NCBI GenBank assembly: GCA_016710985.1
Contig: JADJTX010000031.1
Location: 25,406 to 89,405 of the forward strand
Direction of reading: 5' to 3'
DNA from: Ignavibacteria bacterium
GTDB taxonomy: Bacteria; Bacteroidota; Ignavibacteria; Tepidaquicellales; Tepidaquicellaceae
DNA: 64,000 nucleotides
Shown: in pieces, positions 31,226 to 42,194 of the stretch
How positions within the stretch are numbered: position 1 is the first letter of the stretch
Layout: each line of letters begins with the position of its first letter
Notes under the pieces: generated by a model
The model's database searches: none
What the model was told of the DNA's origin: nothing
Seen by the model: the letters and a program-made list of their open reading frames with translations, nothing else
Translations under genes and position numbers: made by a program

Positions 31226-31356
31226 TATTGAGTGTGTTGAGGTATGAGTGTGTTGGAGTGTATTGAGTGTATTCAGTGTATTGAGTTTATGGAGTTTATG
31301 GAGTTTATGGAGTTTATGGAGTTTATAGAGTGTATAGAGTGTATAGAGTGTGTTGA
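31226..31356. repeat. 9-bp tandem array
   Basis: GAGTGTATT and GGAGTTTAT units between the FG-GAP gene stop and its terminator. Confidence 0.9.
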
Positions 31357-31368
31357 GTTGTAACATAA

Positions 31369-31400
31369 AAGCCGGAAGATCTTAAAAATTTTCCGGCTTA
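31369..31400 (+). terminator. Rho-independent terminator, bidirectional
   Basis: AAGCCGGAA and TTCCGGCTT stem. It sits between the convergent FG-GAP and PEP carboxykinase genes and may serve both. Confidence 0.7.
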
Positions 31401-31469
31401 ATATTAACTTGTAACTCGTATTGTAATTTGTAACTTGTATTGTAACTTAATTATTAACTCGTCAAACTG

Positions 31470-33251
31470 CTAACTGTTTTTGTATCTTTCCTCAAGTTTG
31501 CTCAGCTCTTCATTCATTTCTTCAGGAAGACGGTCTCCGAATATTTTATAATATTCCTTCATCTCATTTACTTCGGCTAAGCCTTCTTCTTTTGATATTT
31601 CAAAAAGCTTCTCTTCGTTGCCGTTCATATTTAAACCGCTGAAATCCAAAACACCTTTCTTCGGAACTCTTCCGAAAGGTCTTTCTTCAAAAACATCTTT
31701 ACCTTCGAGTCTTTCAAATACCCATTTCAAGACCCTGATGTTGTCGCCGTATCCGGGCCATACAAATTTTCCGTTCTCATCTTTCCTGAACCAGTTGACA
31801 TAGAATATTTTCGGAAGCTTGGATGCATCTGATTTCTTACCTATGTCGAGCCAGTGATTGAAATAGTCTCCCATGTTATATCCGCAGAAAGGAAGCATTG
31901 CAAAAGGATCGTGTCTTACTTTACCAACTGTTCCCGCATCTGCCGCTGTCATTTCCGAAGAAACGGATGTACCGAGGAATGTTCCGTGCTGCCAGTCCAA
32001 TGCTTCGGTGACAAGAGGAACGATCGAGGCTCTTCTTCCGCCGAACAGTATTGCTGAGATCGGAACTCCCTTTGGATTTTCCCAGTCTTTATCTATTACC
32101 GGGCACTGTGAAGCAGGAGCTGTGAATCTTGAATTAGGATGTGATGATGGAGTTGCCGAATCCGGTGTCCATTCTTTTCCGTGCCAGTCAACCAAATGTT
32201 TTGGTTTCTCTTCGGTCATTCCTTCCCACCATACATCACCGTCATCGGTCAGAGCGACATTAGTAAAAATTGAATTCTTTTCCATTGATTTCATTGCATT
32301 GCCGTTAGTGTGAAAGGATGTTCCCGGAGCAACACCGAAGAATCCGTATTCCGGATTGATCGCATATAGTCTTCCGTCATCACCGAATTTCATCCATGCA
32401 ATATCATCGCCGACAGTTTCAACTTTCCATCCCGGAAGAGTCGGGGTCAGCATAGCGAGATTTGTCTTTCCGCATGCACTTGGGAATGCTGCCGCAATAT
32501 ATTTTTTAACACCTTCAGGTGAAGTGATACCTACGATCAGCATATGTTCAGCCATCCATCCTTCTTCTCTTGCCATTGAAGATGCAATTCTCAGGGCAAA
32601 GCATTTTTTACCCAACCGAGCATTTCCTCCGTACCCGCTTCCGTAAGACCAGATGCTTCTTTCTTCCGGAAAGTGGACGATATACTTTGTATCACTGCAA
32701 GGCAACGGGATATCTTTCTTTCCGTCTGTCAAAGGATATCCGACACTATGCAGACACGGAACAAATTCACCGTCACCTAAAACCTCTAAAACTTTCTCTC
32801 CGATCCTTGTCATTATCCTCATGTTCAATACTACGTAAGGGGAGTCGGTGATCTCAACTCCGATATGCGCGATCTTTGAACCAAGCGGTCCCATGCTGTA
32901 AGGGATCACATACATCGTTCTTCCTTTCATGCATCCGTCAAAAAGTTCATTGAGCTTCTTTTTCATTTCGGCAGGCTCCATCCAGTTGTTGGTCGGACCG
33001 GCGTCCTCTTTATTCTTTGAACAAATATAAGTCCGGTCTTCAACCCTTGCCACATCCGTAGGATCCGATACAAAATAATAACTGTTTGGTCTTTTCTTTT
33101 CATTTAACTTTTTCCCTGAGCCTTTTTCAATGAGTATGTTTGCAAGCTTATCAAATTCTTCCTGTGAACCGTCGCACCAGTGTATGTTGTCAGGTTTGCA
33201 CAGCTTAGCAACTTCATCAACCCAATTCTGTAATTTTTTACTGATAGTCAT
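31470..33251 (-). CDS. pckG: Phosphoenolpyruvate carboxykinase (GTP)
   Basis: Converts oxaloacetate and GTP to phosphoenolpyruvate, GDP and CO2 in gluconeogenesis. The GTP-class kinase loop FPSACGKTNLAML (P-loop at 258-264), GSGYGGNARLGKKCFALRIA (204-223), ILFGGRR and the nucleotide-binding FRKDENGKFVWPGYGDN are all present. Length 593 is typical. It is a single-gene unit with repeats upstream. Confidence 0.97.
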   Translation of the reverse strand: MTISKKLQNWVDEVAKLCKPDNIHWCDGSQEEFDKLANILIEKGSGKKLNEKKRPNSYYFVSDPTDVARVEDRTYICSKNKEDAGPTNNWMEPAEMKKKLNELFDGCMKGRTMYVIPYSMGPLGSKIAHIGVEITDSPYVVLNMRIMTRIGEKVLEVLGDGEFVPCLHSVGYPLTDGKKDIPLPCSDTKYIVHFPEERSIWSYGSGYGGNARLGKKCFALRIASSMAREEGWMAEHMLIVGITSPEGVKKYIAAAFPSACGKTNLAMLTPTLPGWKVETVGDDIAWMKFGDDGRLYAINPEYGFFGVAPGTSFHTNGNAMKSMEKNSIFTNVALTDDGDVWWEGMTEEKPKHLVDWHGKEWTPDSATPSSHPNSRFTAPASQCPVIDKDWENPKGVPISAILFGGRRASIVPLVTEALDWQHGTFLGTSVSSEMTAADAGTVGKVRHDPFAMLPFCGYNMGDYFNHWLDIGKKSDASKLPKIFYVNWFRKDENGKFVWPGYGDNIRVLKWVFERLEGKDVFEERPFGRVPKKGVLDFSGLNMNGNEEKLFEISKEEGLAEVNEMKEYYKIFGDRLPEEMNEELSKLEERYKNS

Positions 33252-33279
33252 TTTATCTCCTTAGTTAGTTAATTTTGTT

Positions 33280-33495
33280 AATTGATTATTTGGTTAATTT
33301 GTTAATTCGTTATTGGTTAATTGGTTAATCGTGAATCGTGAATCGTTAATCGTGAATCGTTAATCGTGAATCGTTAATCGTGAATCGAATCGTAACTCGT
33401 ATCTCGTATCTCATATCTCATATCTCATATCTCATATCTCATATCTCATATCTCATATCTCATATCTCATATCTCATATCTCATATCTCATATCT
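33280..33495. repeat. 7-bp arrays
   Basis: GGTTAAT, CGTGAAT/CGTTAAT and about fourteen CATATCT units fill the gap between the pckG start and the end of the permease gene. Confidence 0.92.
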
Positions 33496-34563
33496 ATTTC
33501 TTAATCTTCTTTTCCGGAATCGGATTATTACTCATTAAAATAGCAATCGGTTTTGTCGCCGGAATATTCATCAAAGTTATTTTTATCATGCTCATGATCG
33601 GAACGGAAAGGATCATTCCTACGATGCCCCAGATGTATCCCCAGAATATAAGTGAAAAGAAAAGCAGCAGGGGACTTAAGTCCAGCCTCTGTCCGAAGAT
33701 CCTCGGTTCGAGAATGTTTCCTTTCAGATTCTGTACTAAGATCAGCACAACGACAATGAAAACAGGCATCGCAAGACTTTCAAACTGCAGAAGCGCAACA
33801 ATTGCAACGAAAATTGTTACTATCATCGAACCAATATTCGGAATGAAGTCCGAAAAGAAAAACATGAATCCCCATATCACAAAAAATCAACTCCGCAGAT
33901 CCACAGGAATGTTCCGAGTATGACCGCCTGAATCAGACTTAATAAGGTCTTTCCTGCCATGTATCCTTTAACTCCACCGAAAATATCCGATAAGATCTTG
34001 TTCAAATTATTTTCATCTTCATTCGGAAAAGCAACGTCTATTCTTTGCTGTATGCTTTTTACTTCAGATAAAATGAATATTACATAGAACATTATAAGTA
34101 TGTAGTTGCCAAGTATGCCCGTAACACTTGTAAAAATTCCGCTTATAGTTGAAGTGAACGTACCGTTGGTCAGTAATTTCTTAATATCAAAAGAATTGTT
34201 AAAGCTTTCCTTCTCCGCTTCGCTTAGATTCAGTTTTGAAGTTACATCATCATAAATGTGAAGGAACTTTGTTTCGTATTTTGGAAACTCTGATGAAAAT
34301 GAATTTACACTTGTGAAAATGAATACGCTTGTAATGTTTGAGATCAAAAAAATTGACAGGACAATGATCAAAATGGCGACAGCCGATGGAAATTTTTTAC
34401 TTACCATTAAATTGTAAAACGGCAGGAATATGAAGGATATTATTACTGCAATAAACAACGGAAGAAAAATTGACTGAAGTTCTTTTAATACAAATACTAA
34501 AAATCCAATCAGAAAAACTGCAGCTACAAGGTTTAAAAACTTATTTGGATTATTGTCTTTCAA
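33494..34563 (-). CDS. AI-2E family transporter (permease), one frameshift
   Basis: Polytopic membrane protein of the AI-2E/UPF0118 family, with roles in small-molecule or ion export. The N-terminal helices start at FLNLVAAVFLIGFLVFVL. The C-terminal part includes WGFMFFFSDFIPNIGSM and ILEPRIFGQRLDLSPLLLFF. The frame breaks at about 33883 inside a run of six T (coding strand); seven T give GVDFFVIWGF, matching the paralogue's GVDFYFIWGF. Repaired length is ~355. It lies next to its paralogue upstream on the same strand. Confidence 0.9.
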
Positions 34564-34572
34564 ACTTATTCA

Positions 34573-35649
34573 TTAAATTTTAAATATCTCTTTGCCTATG
34601 ACAGAAGGCTTATAACTCATCATAATGCCCATTGGTCTTGTAGATTTGAAATTCATAAATACGATCTTCAGCATGCTTACGATTGGCACAGATAAAACCA
34701 TTCCGACAATTCCCCACACATATTCGCCGGCAAACAGAGACAATAACAGCAGCAGCGGACTGAGATTTAACCGGTCTCCTAATATCTTTGGTTCTAAAAT
34801 ATTTCCTATCACATTATCAAGCGCTATAAGAATTACAGTCACTAAGATCGGAGTAAAGACAGTATCGAATTGTAAAAACATCAGAATTGAAGGCAGAGTA
34901 ATCCCGAACACAGCTCCGATGTTAGGTATATAGTGAGTAATAAAAATAAAGAACCCCCAGATGAAATAAAAATCAACGCCGAATATCCAAAGTACAAAAC
35001 CTGACAAAGTTCCGAGAATCAGGCTAATGATCGTCTTTCCTGAAATGTATGTCCTGACATCTTTAAATATCGAATCCATCGTTTCGGAAATCCTTTCTGC
35101 CCGTTTAGCATGGAAGGCATATTTTATTCTTTCCCTGATGCTTCCCAGTTCGGACAGAATAAATATTATATAAAGGAGTATCAATAAAAAATCACCGAAT
35201 ATGCTCAGAAATCCGGTTAAGAATCCTGCGATGAAAGATGTGATCGAACCCTCTTTTAATAAATTTGATATCTTAAGTGAATCACTCAGTTTTTGAATTT
35301 CCTGTGATGAAAGGTTCAGTGATACTATCAGTGAGTTTACCATTTTCAGAAATTTCTCTTCATATACAGTAAAATTTGACGAGAAAGTATCCACGCTTGC
35401 AACGATAAACACGCTGGCAATATTTGCGATTATGATTATGATGATAAGTATGATCACAATTGCAACCGGCTGAGGTACTCTCTTTGATTTGAGCCAGGCG
35501 AAAAACGGAAGAAAGACGAAGGAAATTATTAGTGCAAGGACGAAGGGAATTAAAATTGTGCTGAGCTCTTTCAGTGCAAAAATTATAAATCCCGTCAGAA
35601 AGAATCCGGCAGCAACATTAAGAAATTTATTATCGTCCTTTACAGTCAA
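34573..35649 (-). CDS. AI-2E family transporter (permease)
   Basis: Intact 358-residue paralogue of the gene just downstream. The family hallmarks are an N-terminal helix pair (FLALIISFVFLPFFAWL-type), the central glycine-rich helix ISLILGTLSGFVLWIFG, HYIPNIGAVFGITLP and NILEPKILGDRLNLSPLL. It is separated from its partner by nine bases and from queC by one base, suggesting one transcript. Substrate unknown. Confidence 0.92.
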   Translation of the reverse strand: MTVKDDNKFLNVAAGFFLTGFIIFALKELSTILIPFVLALIISFVFLPFFAWLKSKRVPQPVAIVIILIIIIIIANIASVFIVASVDTFSSNFTVYEEKFLKMVNSLIVSLNLSSQEIQKLSDSLKISNLLKEGSITSFIAGFLTGFLSIFGDFLLILLYIIFILSELGSIRERIKYAFHAKRAERISETMDSIFKDVRTYISGKTIISLILGTLSGFVLWIFGVDFYFIWGFFIFITHYIPNIGAVFGITLPSILMFLQFDTVFTPILVTVILIALDNVIGNILEPKILGDRLNLSPLLLLLSLFAGEYVWGIVGMVLSVPIVSMLKIVFMNFKSTRPMGIMMSYKPSVIGKEIFKI

Positions 35650-35650
35650 C

Positions 35651-36340
35651 TTAATTGTAATTTAGTATTTTTTTGTATCTCAACGGATCTTCAATACCCG
35701 CCTGCTGAAATCCCCTCAGTCTTAATGCGCAGCTGTCGCATTCACCGCATGCAATTTTATTTTCCTTATAACATGACCAGGTCAAATGCAGCGGAGCATT
35801 TATCCTGACAGAGTTCAGAACAATCTCTTTTTTTGAGAAATTAATGATAGGAGTTTCAACTTTAATGCCAGATCCGGGCTTAGTTCCTTTTGCGATCATT
35901 TTGTTGAAAGCATCAAAGAATTCTTTTCTGCAGTCCGGATATCCGCTTGAATCTTCTTCTACAGCTCCGATGTATATTTTCCGGGCATTTATCACTTCAG
36001 CCCAGCTGACGGCTATGGAAAGTATGTTTGCATTTCTGAAAGGAACGTAACTTGTCGGAATTTTCCTGTTCTTTAAATCTGCTCTTGATACATTTAATTT
36101 TTTATCAGTCAAAGAAGAACCGCCTATATCTTTTAAATGGCTGATGTTGACTACAAGCCTTTTCTTTACCTTATAATACTCCGCGATATCATTGAAAGAC
36201 TTAAGCTCTCTTGCCTGAGTCCTCTGTCCGTAATTCACATGAAGAATGTTAAGTGTGTGTTTCCTGTCTGCAATCCCGGCTGTCAAAGCGCTGTCCATAC
36301 CTCCGCTCACCAAAACAATTGCATTACCGGATTTTTTCAT
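35651..36340 (-). CDS. queC: 7-cyano-7-deazaguanine synthase
   Basis: ATP-dependent ligase making preQ0 from 7-carboxy-7-deazaguanine and ammonia. The PP-loop motif VLVSGGMDSALTAGIA is at residues ~10-25, PFRNANILSIA mid-protein, and the zinc cysteines in CYKENKIACGECDSC near the C-terminus. Length 229 is normal. It works with QueF (at 2.4 kb) in the queuosine pathway; queD and queE are not seen here. Confidence 0.95.
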   Translation of the reverse strand: MKKSGNAIVLVSGGMDSALTAGIADRKHTLNILHVNYGQRTQARELKSFNDIAEYYKVKKRLVVNISHLKDIGGSSLTDKKLNVSRADLKNRKIPTSYVPFRNANILSIAVSWAEVINARKIYIGAVEEDSSGYPDCRKEFFDAFNKMIAKGTKPGSGIKVETPIINFSKKEIVLNSVRINAPLHLTWSCYKENKIACGECDSCALRLRGFQQAGIEDPLRYKKILNYN

Positions 36341-36385
36341 TTAAAACAATTTACTTATTTGATGAGCAAAGTTAAATGTGAAAAC

Positions 36386-36811
36386 AGTTGATAATTGATA
36401 ATTGATAATTGATAATTGATAATTGATAATTGACAATTGATAATTGACAATTGATAATTGATAATTGATAACTCTATATAGAATTAACGATTCAAAACCA
36501 CCCCTTAGCTCTCTTTTGCAAGGAGGGGGCACCCAAACAATCTGATATCAGCAACCAACTACTAATTATCAATTCAACTGTAAACTAGCAACTATCTATT
36601 ATCAAAATTCAACTACCAATTATCAATTCAACTGTAAACTAGCAACTATCTATTATCAATATTCATCTACCAATTATCAATTCAACTGTAAACCAGCAAC
36701 TATCTATTATCAATATTCAACTACCAATTATCAATTATAAACTGTCAACTGTCAATTGTCAATTATCAATTATCAATTATCAATTATCAATTATCAATTA
36801 TCAATTATCAA
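36386..36811. repeat. 7-bp arrays around a 54-bp tandem repeat
   Basis: ATAATTG units (36386-36475) are followed by three ~54-bp units (about 36545-36725) each containing TTCAACTGTAAACTAGCAAC. TTATCAA/ATTATCA units then run up to the stop of the CoA-transferase gene. The arrays on the two sides are complementary in sense. Confidence 0.88.
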
Positions 36812-38125
36812 AAGTACTTTATCTTCAGCACCTCAGAAGCATACTTCAGCAGCTCTTCTTTGAAATTTGGATGAGCGACTTCAACTAAACATTTAACTCT
36901 TCCCCTGATGGTCTTTCCATACAGTTCGGCAATTCCGTATTCTGTAATTATATAATGCACATCAGCCCTTGTTGTTGTTACTCCCGCTCCCTGTTTCAGG
37001 TAAGGAACAATCCTTGAAAACGTTCCGTTTTTTGCTGTAGAAGTAAAAGCTATTATAGGTTTTCCGTTTTTGCTTTTCGTGGCTCCGCGGATGAAATCCA
37101 GCTGACCGCCAAATCCGGAATAGTTTTTGGGACCTATTGAATCCGCACAAACCTGTCCTGTGATGTCAATTTCAAGAGCTGAATTGATGGAGACCATGTT
37201 ATCATTCCTTGAAATAGTGAAAGGATCATTGACGAACTTTGAAGATCTGAATTCAAAAACCGGATTGTTATCCATGTAGTCAAAACATTTTTTTTGAAGC
37301 CAGGACAAAAGAAGATACTACTTTTTCCGGAAGTAAGGTTTTTTTCTCGCCATTGATAACTCCGGACTCAATCAGATCAATCAAATGATCAGAAAACATT
37401 TCCGTATGTACGCCAAGGTTCTTTTTCTCGGTTAAGTATTGCAATACGAAATCAGGAATTAACCCAATGCCCATTTGTAAAGTAGCGCCGTCGTCAATCA
37501 AACCGGCAATATTCTGTCCGATCTTTTCATAAACATTTGTCTCTTCAGCAGAGATATTCTTTGCATGCATGAACTCTGTGATTGGCTCATCAATTTCAAC
37601 TGCAAAATCAATTTTATCAATATGTATAAAATTATCACCGAGGACTCTCGGCATCTGAGGATTGATCTGCGCGATTATAACATCTGCATGTTCCGAAGCA
37701 ATTTTTGCACAGTCATTGCTTATCCCGAATGAACAATAGCCATGTTCATCAGGAGGAGATAACATCAGAATGCAAACATTGATAGGTACATGTTTTCTTT
37801 CTATGAGCAGTGGTATTTCTGAAAGGAACACAGGTATGAAATCTGCTTTACCTTCATTTACTGCTTTCCGCACATTTGCTCCCGTGAACATGGACACAAC
37901 ACGGAAGTGTCCTTCCATTTCAGGCTGAACGTATGGAGCTTCTGTAAATGTTAAAAGCTGAAGTATTTTGACATCATTAAGTTCTTTATATCTTTTGCAG
38001 AGACTGTCGATAATTTGCTTAGGAAAGGAACAGTTACCGTGTACAAAAATGTAGTCACCTGACTTTACTATTTTGACGGATTCATCAGCTGTAACGAATT
38101 GAGTCTTGGTTTTTCTCTTAGCCAT
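36808..38125 (-). CDS. Acetyl-CoA hydrolase/transferase (4-hydroxybutyrate CoA-transferase-like), one frameshift
   Basis: CoA-transferase of the acetyl-CoA hydrolase family. N-terminal GDYIFVHGNCSFPKQIIDSL, the active-site-region GVHTEMFSDHL, and C-terminal GGQLDFIRGA plus TTRADVHYIITEYGIAELYG are present. The frame breaks at about 37290 in a run of eight A (coding strand); seven A give ASKKCFDYMDNNP and one protein of ~430 residues. It may move CoA between acetate and other short acids; the exact substrate cannot be read from sequence. Confidence 0.9.
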
Positions 38126-38298
38126 TTAGTTTTAATATTTAAATTGTAATAGGAAATTGTTATGTGATTTTGAATGGAATTCTTGATATACATCTGCAGT
38201 GTTATTCAGTTCTTGTGTATACAAATTTACTTCTGTTTCATTTAATAATAAAGACAAAATGAAATTATCTTTATGTGTATTTCCATTACTGCCCTTAC

Positions 38299-38425
38299 GA
38301 GTTACGAGTTACGAATTACGAATTACGAGTTACGAGTTACGAATTACGAATAATCGTACGAGTTACGTACCAGTTAACCAGTTCATAACCAGTTAACCAA
38401 TTAACCAATTAACCAATTACTGAGT
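38299..38425. repeat. 7-bp arrays
   Basis: ACGAGTT/ACGAATT units and AACCAGTT/AACCAATT units between the CoA-transferase gene and the divergent murB. Confidence 0.85.
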
Positions 38426-38465
38426 GTCTTTTAAACCATTTATAAAACAAAAGTATTAGTTTATA

Positions 38466-39560
38466 TTGCTTTCAAAAATTTTAAGTGTGAATTCAGAATT
38501 CCAATCAAAGCTTCGGGAGGACATCAGTCTTTCGGGTTTAACAACAACAGGACTTGGAGGCAGGGCGGCGTATTTTGTTTCCTGTGTTTCGTGTGATGAC
38601 ATACGGTCTTCATTAAAGTTTGCGGAGAAAAATAAACTCCGTGTTCAGGTGATCTCAGGCGGAAGCAATATTATATTTCCTGATGATGGTTTTGACGGAC
38701 TTGTTTTGAAAATTGATATGAAAGGAATTGAATTTTCTGATGAGGGAAATTTTACTAACGCTTTTGTGAAAGCAGGTGAAAGCTGGGATGAATTTGTTTT
38801 GAAATGTATAGGGAGGGGACTTTCGGGAATTGAATGTCTTTCAGGCATACCGGGCAGCGCAGGCGCCACGCCGGTTCAGAATGTTGGTGCATATGGTCAG
38901 GAGGTAAAGGATTCAATTGTATCTTTAAAAGCAATTGACAGATCATCTTTGAAAGAAATAATTTTTGAAAATAAAGATTGTAATTTTGGCTACAGGCAGA
39001 GCAGGTTTAAAAATCAGGATAAAGATAAATATGTTATTACGGAAGTAAGATTCAGACTTGAAAAAAAACGTGTACCTGTAATAAAATATTCTGAACTTCA
39101 GAAATTAATAGATTCAAAGTATAGTCTGAGCTCTGATATAGCTTTAAAGGATAAATTAAAAATAATAAGAAATTCAGTATTCGAATTAAGGAAAGGAAAA
39201 TCAATGATCATTGACAGAAAGGATCCCAATTCAAGATCATGCGGTTCATTTTTCATTAATCCTGTATTAAACGAAAACGAATTTGAACAATTCAAATTAA
39301 GATCCGGAAAAAAATCTGAAGAGATACCGGTATTTAAATCCGGAAATGAACATAAAATATCCGCTGCCTGGTTAGTCGAGCAGGCGGGTTTTCACAAAGG
39401 TTATATAAAAGGAGGAGCAGGCATTTCACAGAATCATTCGCTGGCTCTCATCAACATTAAAGGCACAACAAAAGAATTGCTGGATCTTGCAGAAGTCATT
39501 GAAAAAAGTGTATTTGATACATTCGGGATCAAACTCCGCAAAGAGCCGGTGATAGTCTAA
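38466..39560 (+). CDS. murB: UDP-N-acetylenolpyruvoylglucosamine reductase
   Basis: FAD enzyme that reduces UDP-GlcNAc-enolpyruvate to UDP-MurNAc in peptidoglycan synthesis. TTTGLGGRAAYF, the FAD-binding SGGSNIIFPDDGFDG, GIECLSGIPGSAGATPVQNV, GYRQSRFK, the catalytic-serine region RSCGSFFINP and AWLVEQAGFHKG are in family order. The start is uncertain: TTG at 38466 gives 364 residues, and GTG at 38487 would give 357. No ATG is suitably placed. Confidence 0.95.
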   Translation: MLSKILSVNSEFQSKLREDISLSGLTTTGLGGRAAYFVSCVSCDDIRSSLKFAEKNKLRVQVISGGSNIIFPDDGFDGLVLKIDMKGIEFSDEGNFTNAFVKAGESWDEFVLKCIGRGLSGIECLSGIPGSAGATPVQNVGAYGQEVKDSIVSLKAIDRSSLKEIIFENKDCNFGYRQSRFKNQDKDKYVITEVRFRLEKKRVPVIKYSELQKLIDSKYSLSSDIALKDKLKIIRNSVFELRKGKSMIIDRKDPNSRSCGSFFINPVLNENEFEQFKLRSGKKSEEIPVFKSGNEHKISAAWLVEQAGFHKGYIKGGAGISQNHSLALINIKGTTKELLDLAEVIEKSVFDTFGIKLRKEPVIV

Positions 39561-39752
39561 GTCTGTTAGTTTAGAATCTTTGGATACCTGAGATAAATTT
39601 TTTTTCAGATAGTCCCTGTTTTAGTTTATTCGAAATTACGGGCAGCAAACAACCGGTGTACAATTTATAGTTCCTTTAATATTGAATCTTTCAAATATTG
39701 AATTTATATTGCACAATCCTAAAAAAACAATTTAAAACACGAAAGGAACAAA

Positions 39753-42113
39753 ATGAAGAAAAAACTTCTAGTTTACTCGACTTTTCTTTTTTTGATTATT
39801 GGTGTAATGCTTGGATTTACAAGCATAAACGATAATCCGAACAAAGATAAATCTCAAGTTTCCAGTAAAACTAAAACTACAAAAACTATTGATGTAAAAA
39901 AATTAAATAGTTTTGAATCTGATAACAACGGCGGCGTATATCAGACTGACGGACTTCCTTATTATACCGATAACTTTGACGGTGCAAATGATACTGTAGC
40001 CTTAAAGAGCAGAGGTTATCTCGTTTATTACAGGGGTGGCGGACCACAATCTGTATTTACATGGTTTCAGGGAAATTCAACAGTTTTCGTTGCATTCAAC
40101 GGACCTGCGACAGGTTATGTTGCAGCAAATTATCAGGTAGTATCAGGTACAAATAATATTGACAGCTGGCTGGTTCTTCCTAAGAAGAGTGTTGCAGCAG
40201 CAGACTCAATAGTATTTTATTCAAGATCTCCTACAGCAAGTACTTTCCCTGATTCAATAAGAGTTATGTATTCTGCAGCAGGAGATTCAATTCCTGAAGC
40301 TGCATGGACAGAGCTTGGAAGATTTAAAGCTAATGTTGCCGGAGTTTGGGAAAGAAAAGCTTTTGGCGCACCTGTAGCCGGTGCAAATGCAAGATATGCC
40401 ATAAGGTATAATGTTGTAAACGGCGGACCTTCAGGAGCTAACAGCGACTTCATAGGTATTGACGCTTTGACACTGGAAACTACACCGGTTGCCAATGATG
40501 TAGCAACAACATCAATTGATTCTGTTTTTAACTATGCATTACCTGTTGACGTAATTGCACCGAGAGCAACATTCTCAAATAATGGAACAGCGAATCAAAC
40601 AAATATCCCGGTTACATATAAAGTCACCGGACCTGTAAATTACACAAACAATAAAGTGATTGCTTCTTTAAATTCAGGTGCATCCGCTCAGGTTGTATTT
40701 GACAGCACATTTTACCCTAACTTACCGGGAACCTACAATATTACTGTGTATTGCAGTTTAGCCTCAGACCAATTCAGAGGAAACGATACATTAAGAACAA
40801 GCTTCTTTGTAGTTCAGCCAAATTATGGCGGCGGCGGTCCGGGATCAGGCGGATATTATTTTGCAAATTCAACACCCGGAGCCTCACTTGCACCTTCACA
40901 GCCTTCATTCTGCTGGGTTGATACAGCGGGAAGTACAACGCTTGTAAGTAATAGTGTAGCAGCAGTACCACTCGATTCCGGATCTTTGGACGATGGCCGC
41001 TGGACATTAACAGGTGTTACAGGTTTAAAAAGAATTAAGTTCATGGGCACATTGTACAGCGATGTCTATGTTGGCACAAACGGCATTATTAGTTTTGTTC
41101 CATTCACTGCCGGTAATGGTAACTGGTATCCTCCTTCAACCGGTTTACCCGGTCCGGGAGCAGGTGCACCTGTCAGACCGGCTATCTATCCTGCATGGAA
41201 TGATCTTAACTGGGGAAATGCATTACAGCCGATCAACAGACTTAGCTATAAAATTGATGCAGCAAAAAACAGATTAATTGTTACATATGACAGAGCTCCT
41301 ATTTTTGGCGGTGACGCTACCGAATGGGAAACATTCCAGGTTTGTATTGATTTAGTTGATAATAATGTCGGTTCTTCAAATTCAAATTTCACCATCAGTC
41401 ATTCCAATACCACGACAGTTCTTCAGACCAATTATCTTGTTGGAATGCAGGATGCAACCGGCGCTAATTTCTTACAGTATCTTTATATAAACGGTTCAGG
41501 TCAGTTCTTAGCAGTTGGTCCATTATTTGATACAACAGCTAACGGAGGTGTTTCAATTGCATTCGGTCCTGATCCAACTCTTTTAAACGGACCTTGCGAA
41601 AAAATACTTGGTCTGACAATGAACTTTGAAGTGTGCAACAGTCCTTCACAGGTTTTTGTACTTTTAAGAAATGCAACATCTCCTTACGCAATTGTTGATT
41701 CAGTTGTCGGAACAGCAGGTATTGACCTTCAATACCCGATCTATTTTGACAATGCAGGCAACGGTGTGCCTTACTATGTTGTTGTCCGGTCTGTGAATGC
41801 CGTCGAAACCTGGAGTTCATCTACCGTGACGTTTAACGGCGGATCTACTACCTATGACTTCACGACCGCTTTAAATAAAGCATACGGTTCAAATCAGATA
41901 TTAAACATCGGAGGAGTTCCTTCACTCTATCAGGGAGACACAGATCAGGACGGAAACGTAAGTTTAACTGACGTTCTTAATGTCTATGGTGTACTTCAAA
42001 TATTTGGTTCAACACCAGCAACCAATCTGGATTGCACAGGAGGTACAGATCTCTCTGACCTTATAGTTGCTTTCAATAATTCAAAGAACTTCATTATTAC
42101 ACAAAGACCGTAA
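39753..42113 (+). CDS. Secreted protein with choice-of-anchor-like N-domain and dockerin-like tail
   Basis: Signal peptide (MKKKLLVYSTFLFLIIGVML). A ~190-residue jelly-roll-like domain follows (YYTDNFDGANDTVALKSRGY to SDFIGIDALTLET, the 'choice-of-anchor J' pattern). Next come a beta-rich region with AGSTTLVSNSVAAVPLDSG and a C-terminal module (NAVETWSSSTV, NKAYGSNQIL, then GDTDQDGNVSLTDV) ending ITQRP. No NYPNPFNP tail. GAAAGGA lies 5-6 bases before the ATG. Close paralogue of the next gene; function unknown, extracellular. Confidence 0.88.
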   Translation: MKKKLLVYSTFLFLIIGVMLGFTSINDNPNKDKSQVSSKTKTTKTIDVKKLNSFESDNNGGVYQTDGLPYYTDNFDGANDTVALKSRGYLVYYRGGGPQSVFTWFQGNSTVFVAFNGPATGYVAANYQVVSGTNNIDSWLVLPKKSVAAADSIVFYSRSPTASTFPDSIRVMYSAAGDSIPEAAWTELGRFKANVAGVWERKAFGAPVAGANARYAIRYNVVNGGPSGANSDFIGIDALTLETTPVANDVATTSIDSVFNYALPVDVIAPRATFSNNGTANQTNIPVTYKVTGPVNYTNNKVIASLNSGASAQVVFDSTFYPNLPGTYNITVYCSLASDQFRGNDTLRTSFFVVQPNYGGGGPGSGGYYFANSTPGASLAPSQPSFCWVDTAGSTTLVSNSVAAVPLDSGSLDDGRWTLTGVTGLKRIKFMGTLYSDVYVGTNGIISFVPFTAGNGNWYPPSTGLPGPGAGAPVRPAIYPAWNDLNWGNALQPINRLSYKIDAAKNRLIVTYDRAPIFGGDATEWETFQVCIDLVDNNVGSSNSNFTISHSNTTTVLQTNYLVGMQDATGANFLQYLYINGSGQFLAVGPLFDTTANGGVSIAFGPDPTLLNGPCEKILGLTMNFEVCNSPSQVFVLLRNATSPYAIVDSVVGTAGIDLQYPIYFDNAGNGVPYYVVVRSVNAVETWSSSTVTFNGGSTTYDFTTALNKAYGSNQILNIGGVPSLYQGDTDQDGNVSLTDVLNVYGVLQIFGSTPATNLDCTGGTDLSDLIVAFNNSKNFIITQRP

Positions 42114-42134
42114 TTTACTTTTCACATATATAAA

Positions 42135-42170
42135 AAAGAAACCGGAGAAATTCCGGTTTCTTTTTTTATA
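42135..42170 (+). terminator. Rho-independent terminator
   Basis: AAAGAAACCGGA pairs with TCCGGTTTCTTT, followed by seven T. Confidence 0.9.
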
Positions 42171-42194
42171 TACAAAACTTTCATCAGAAAAAGC

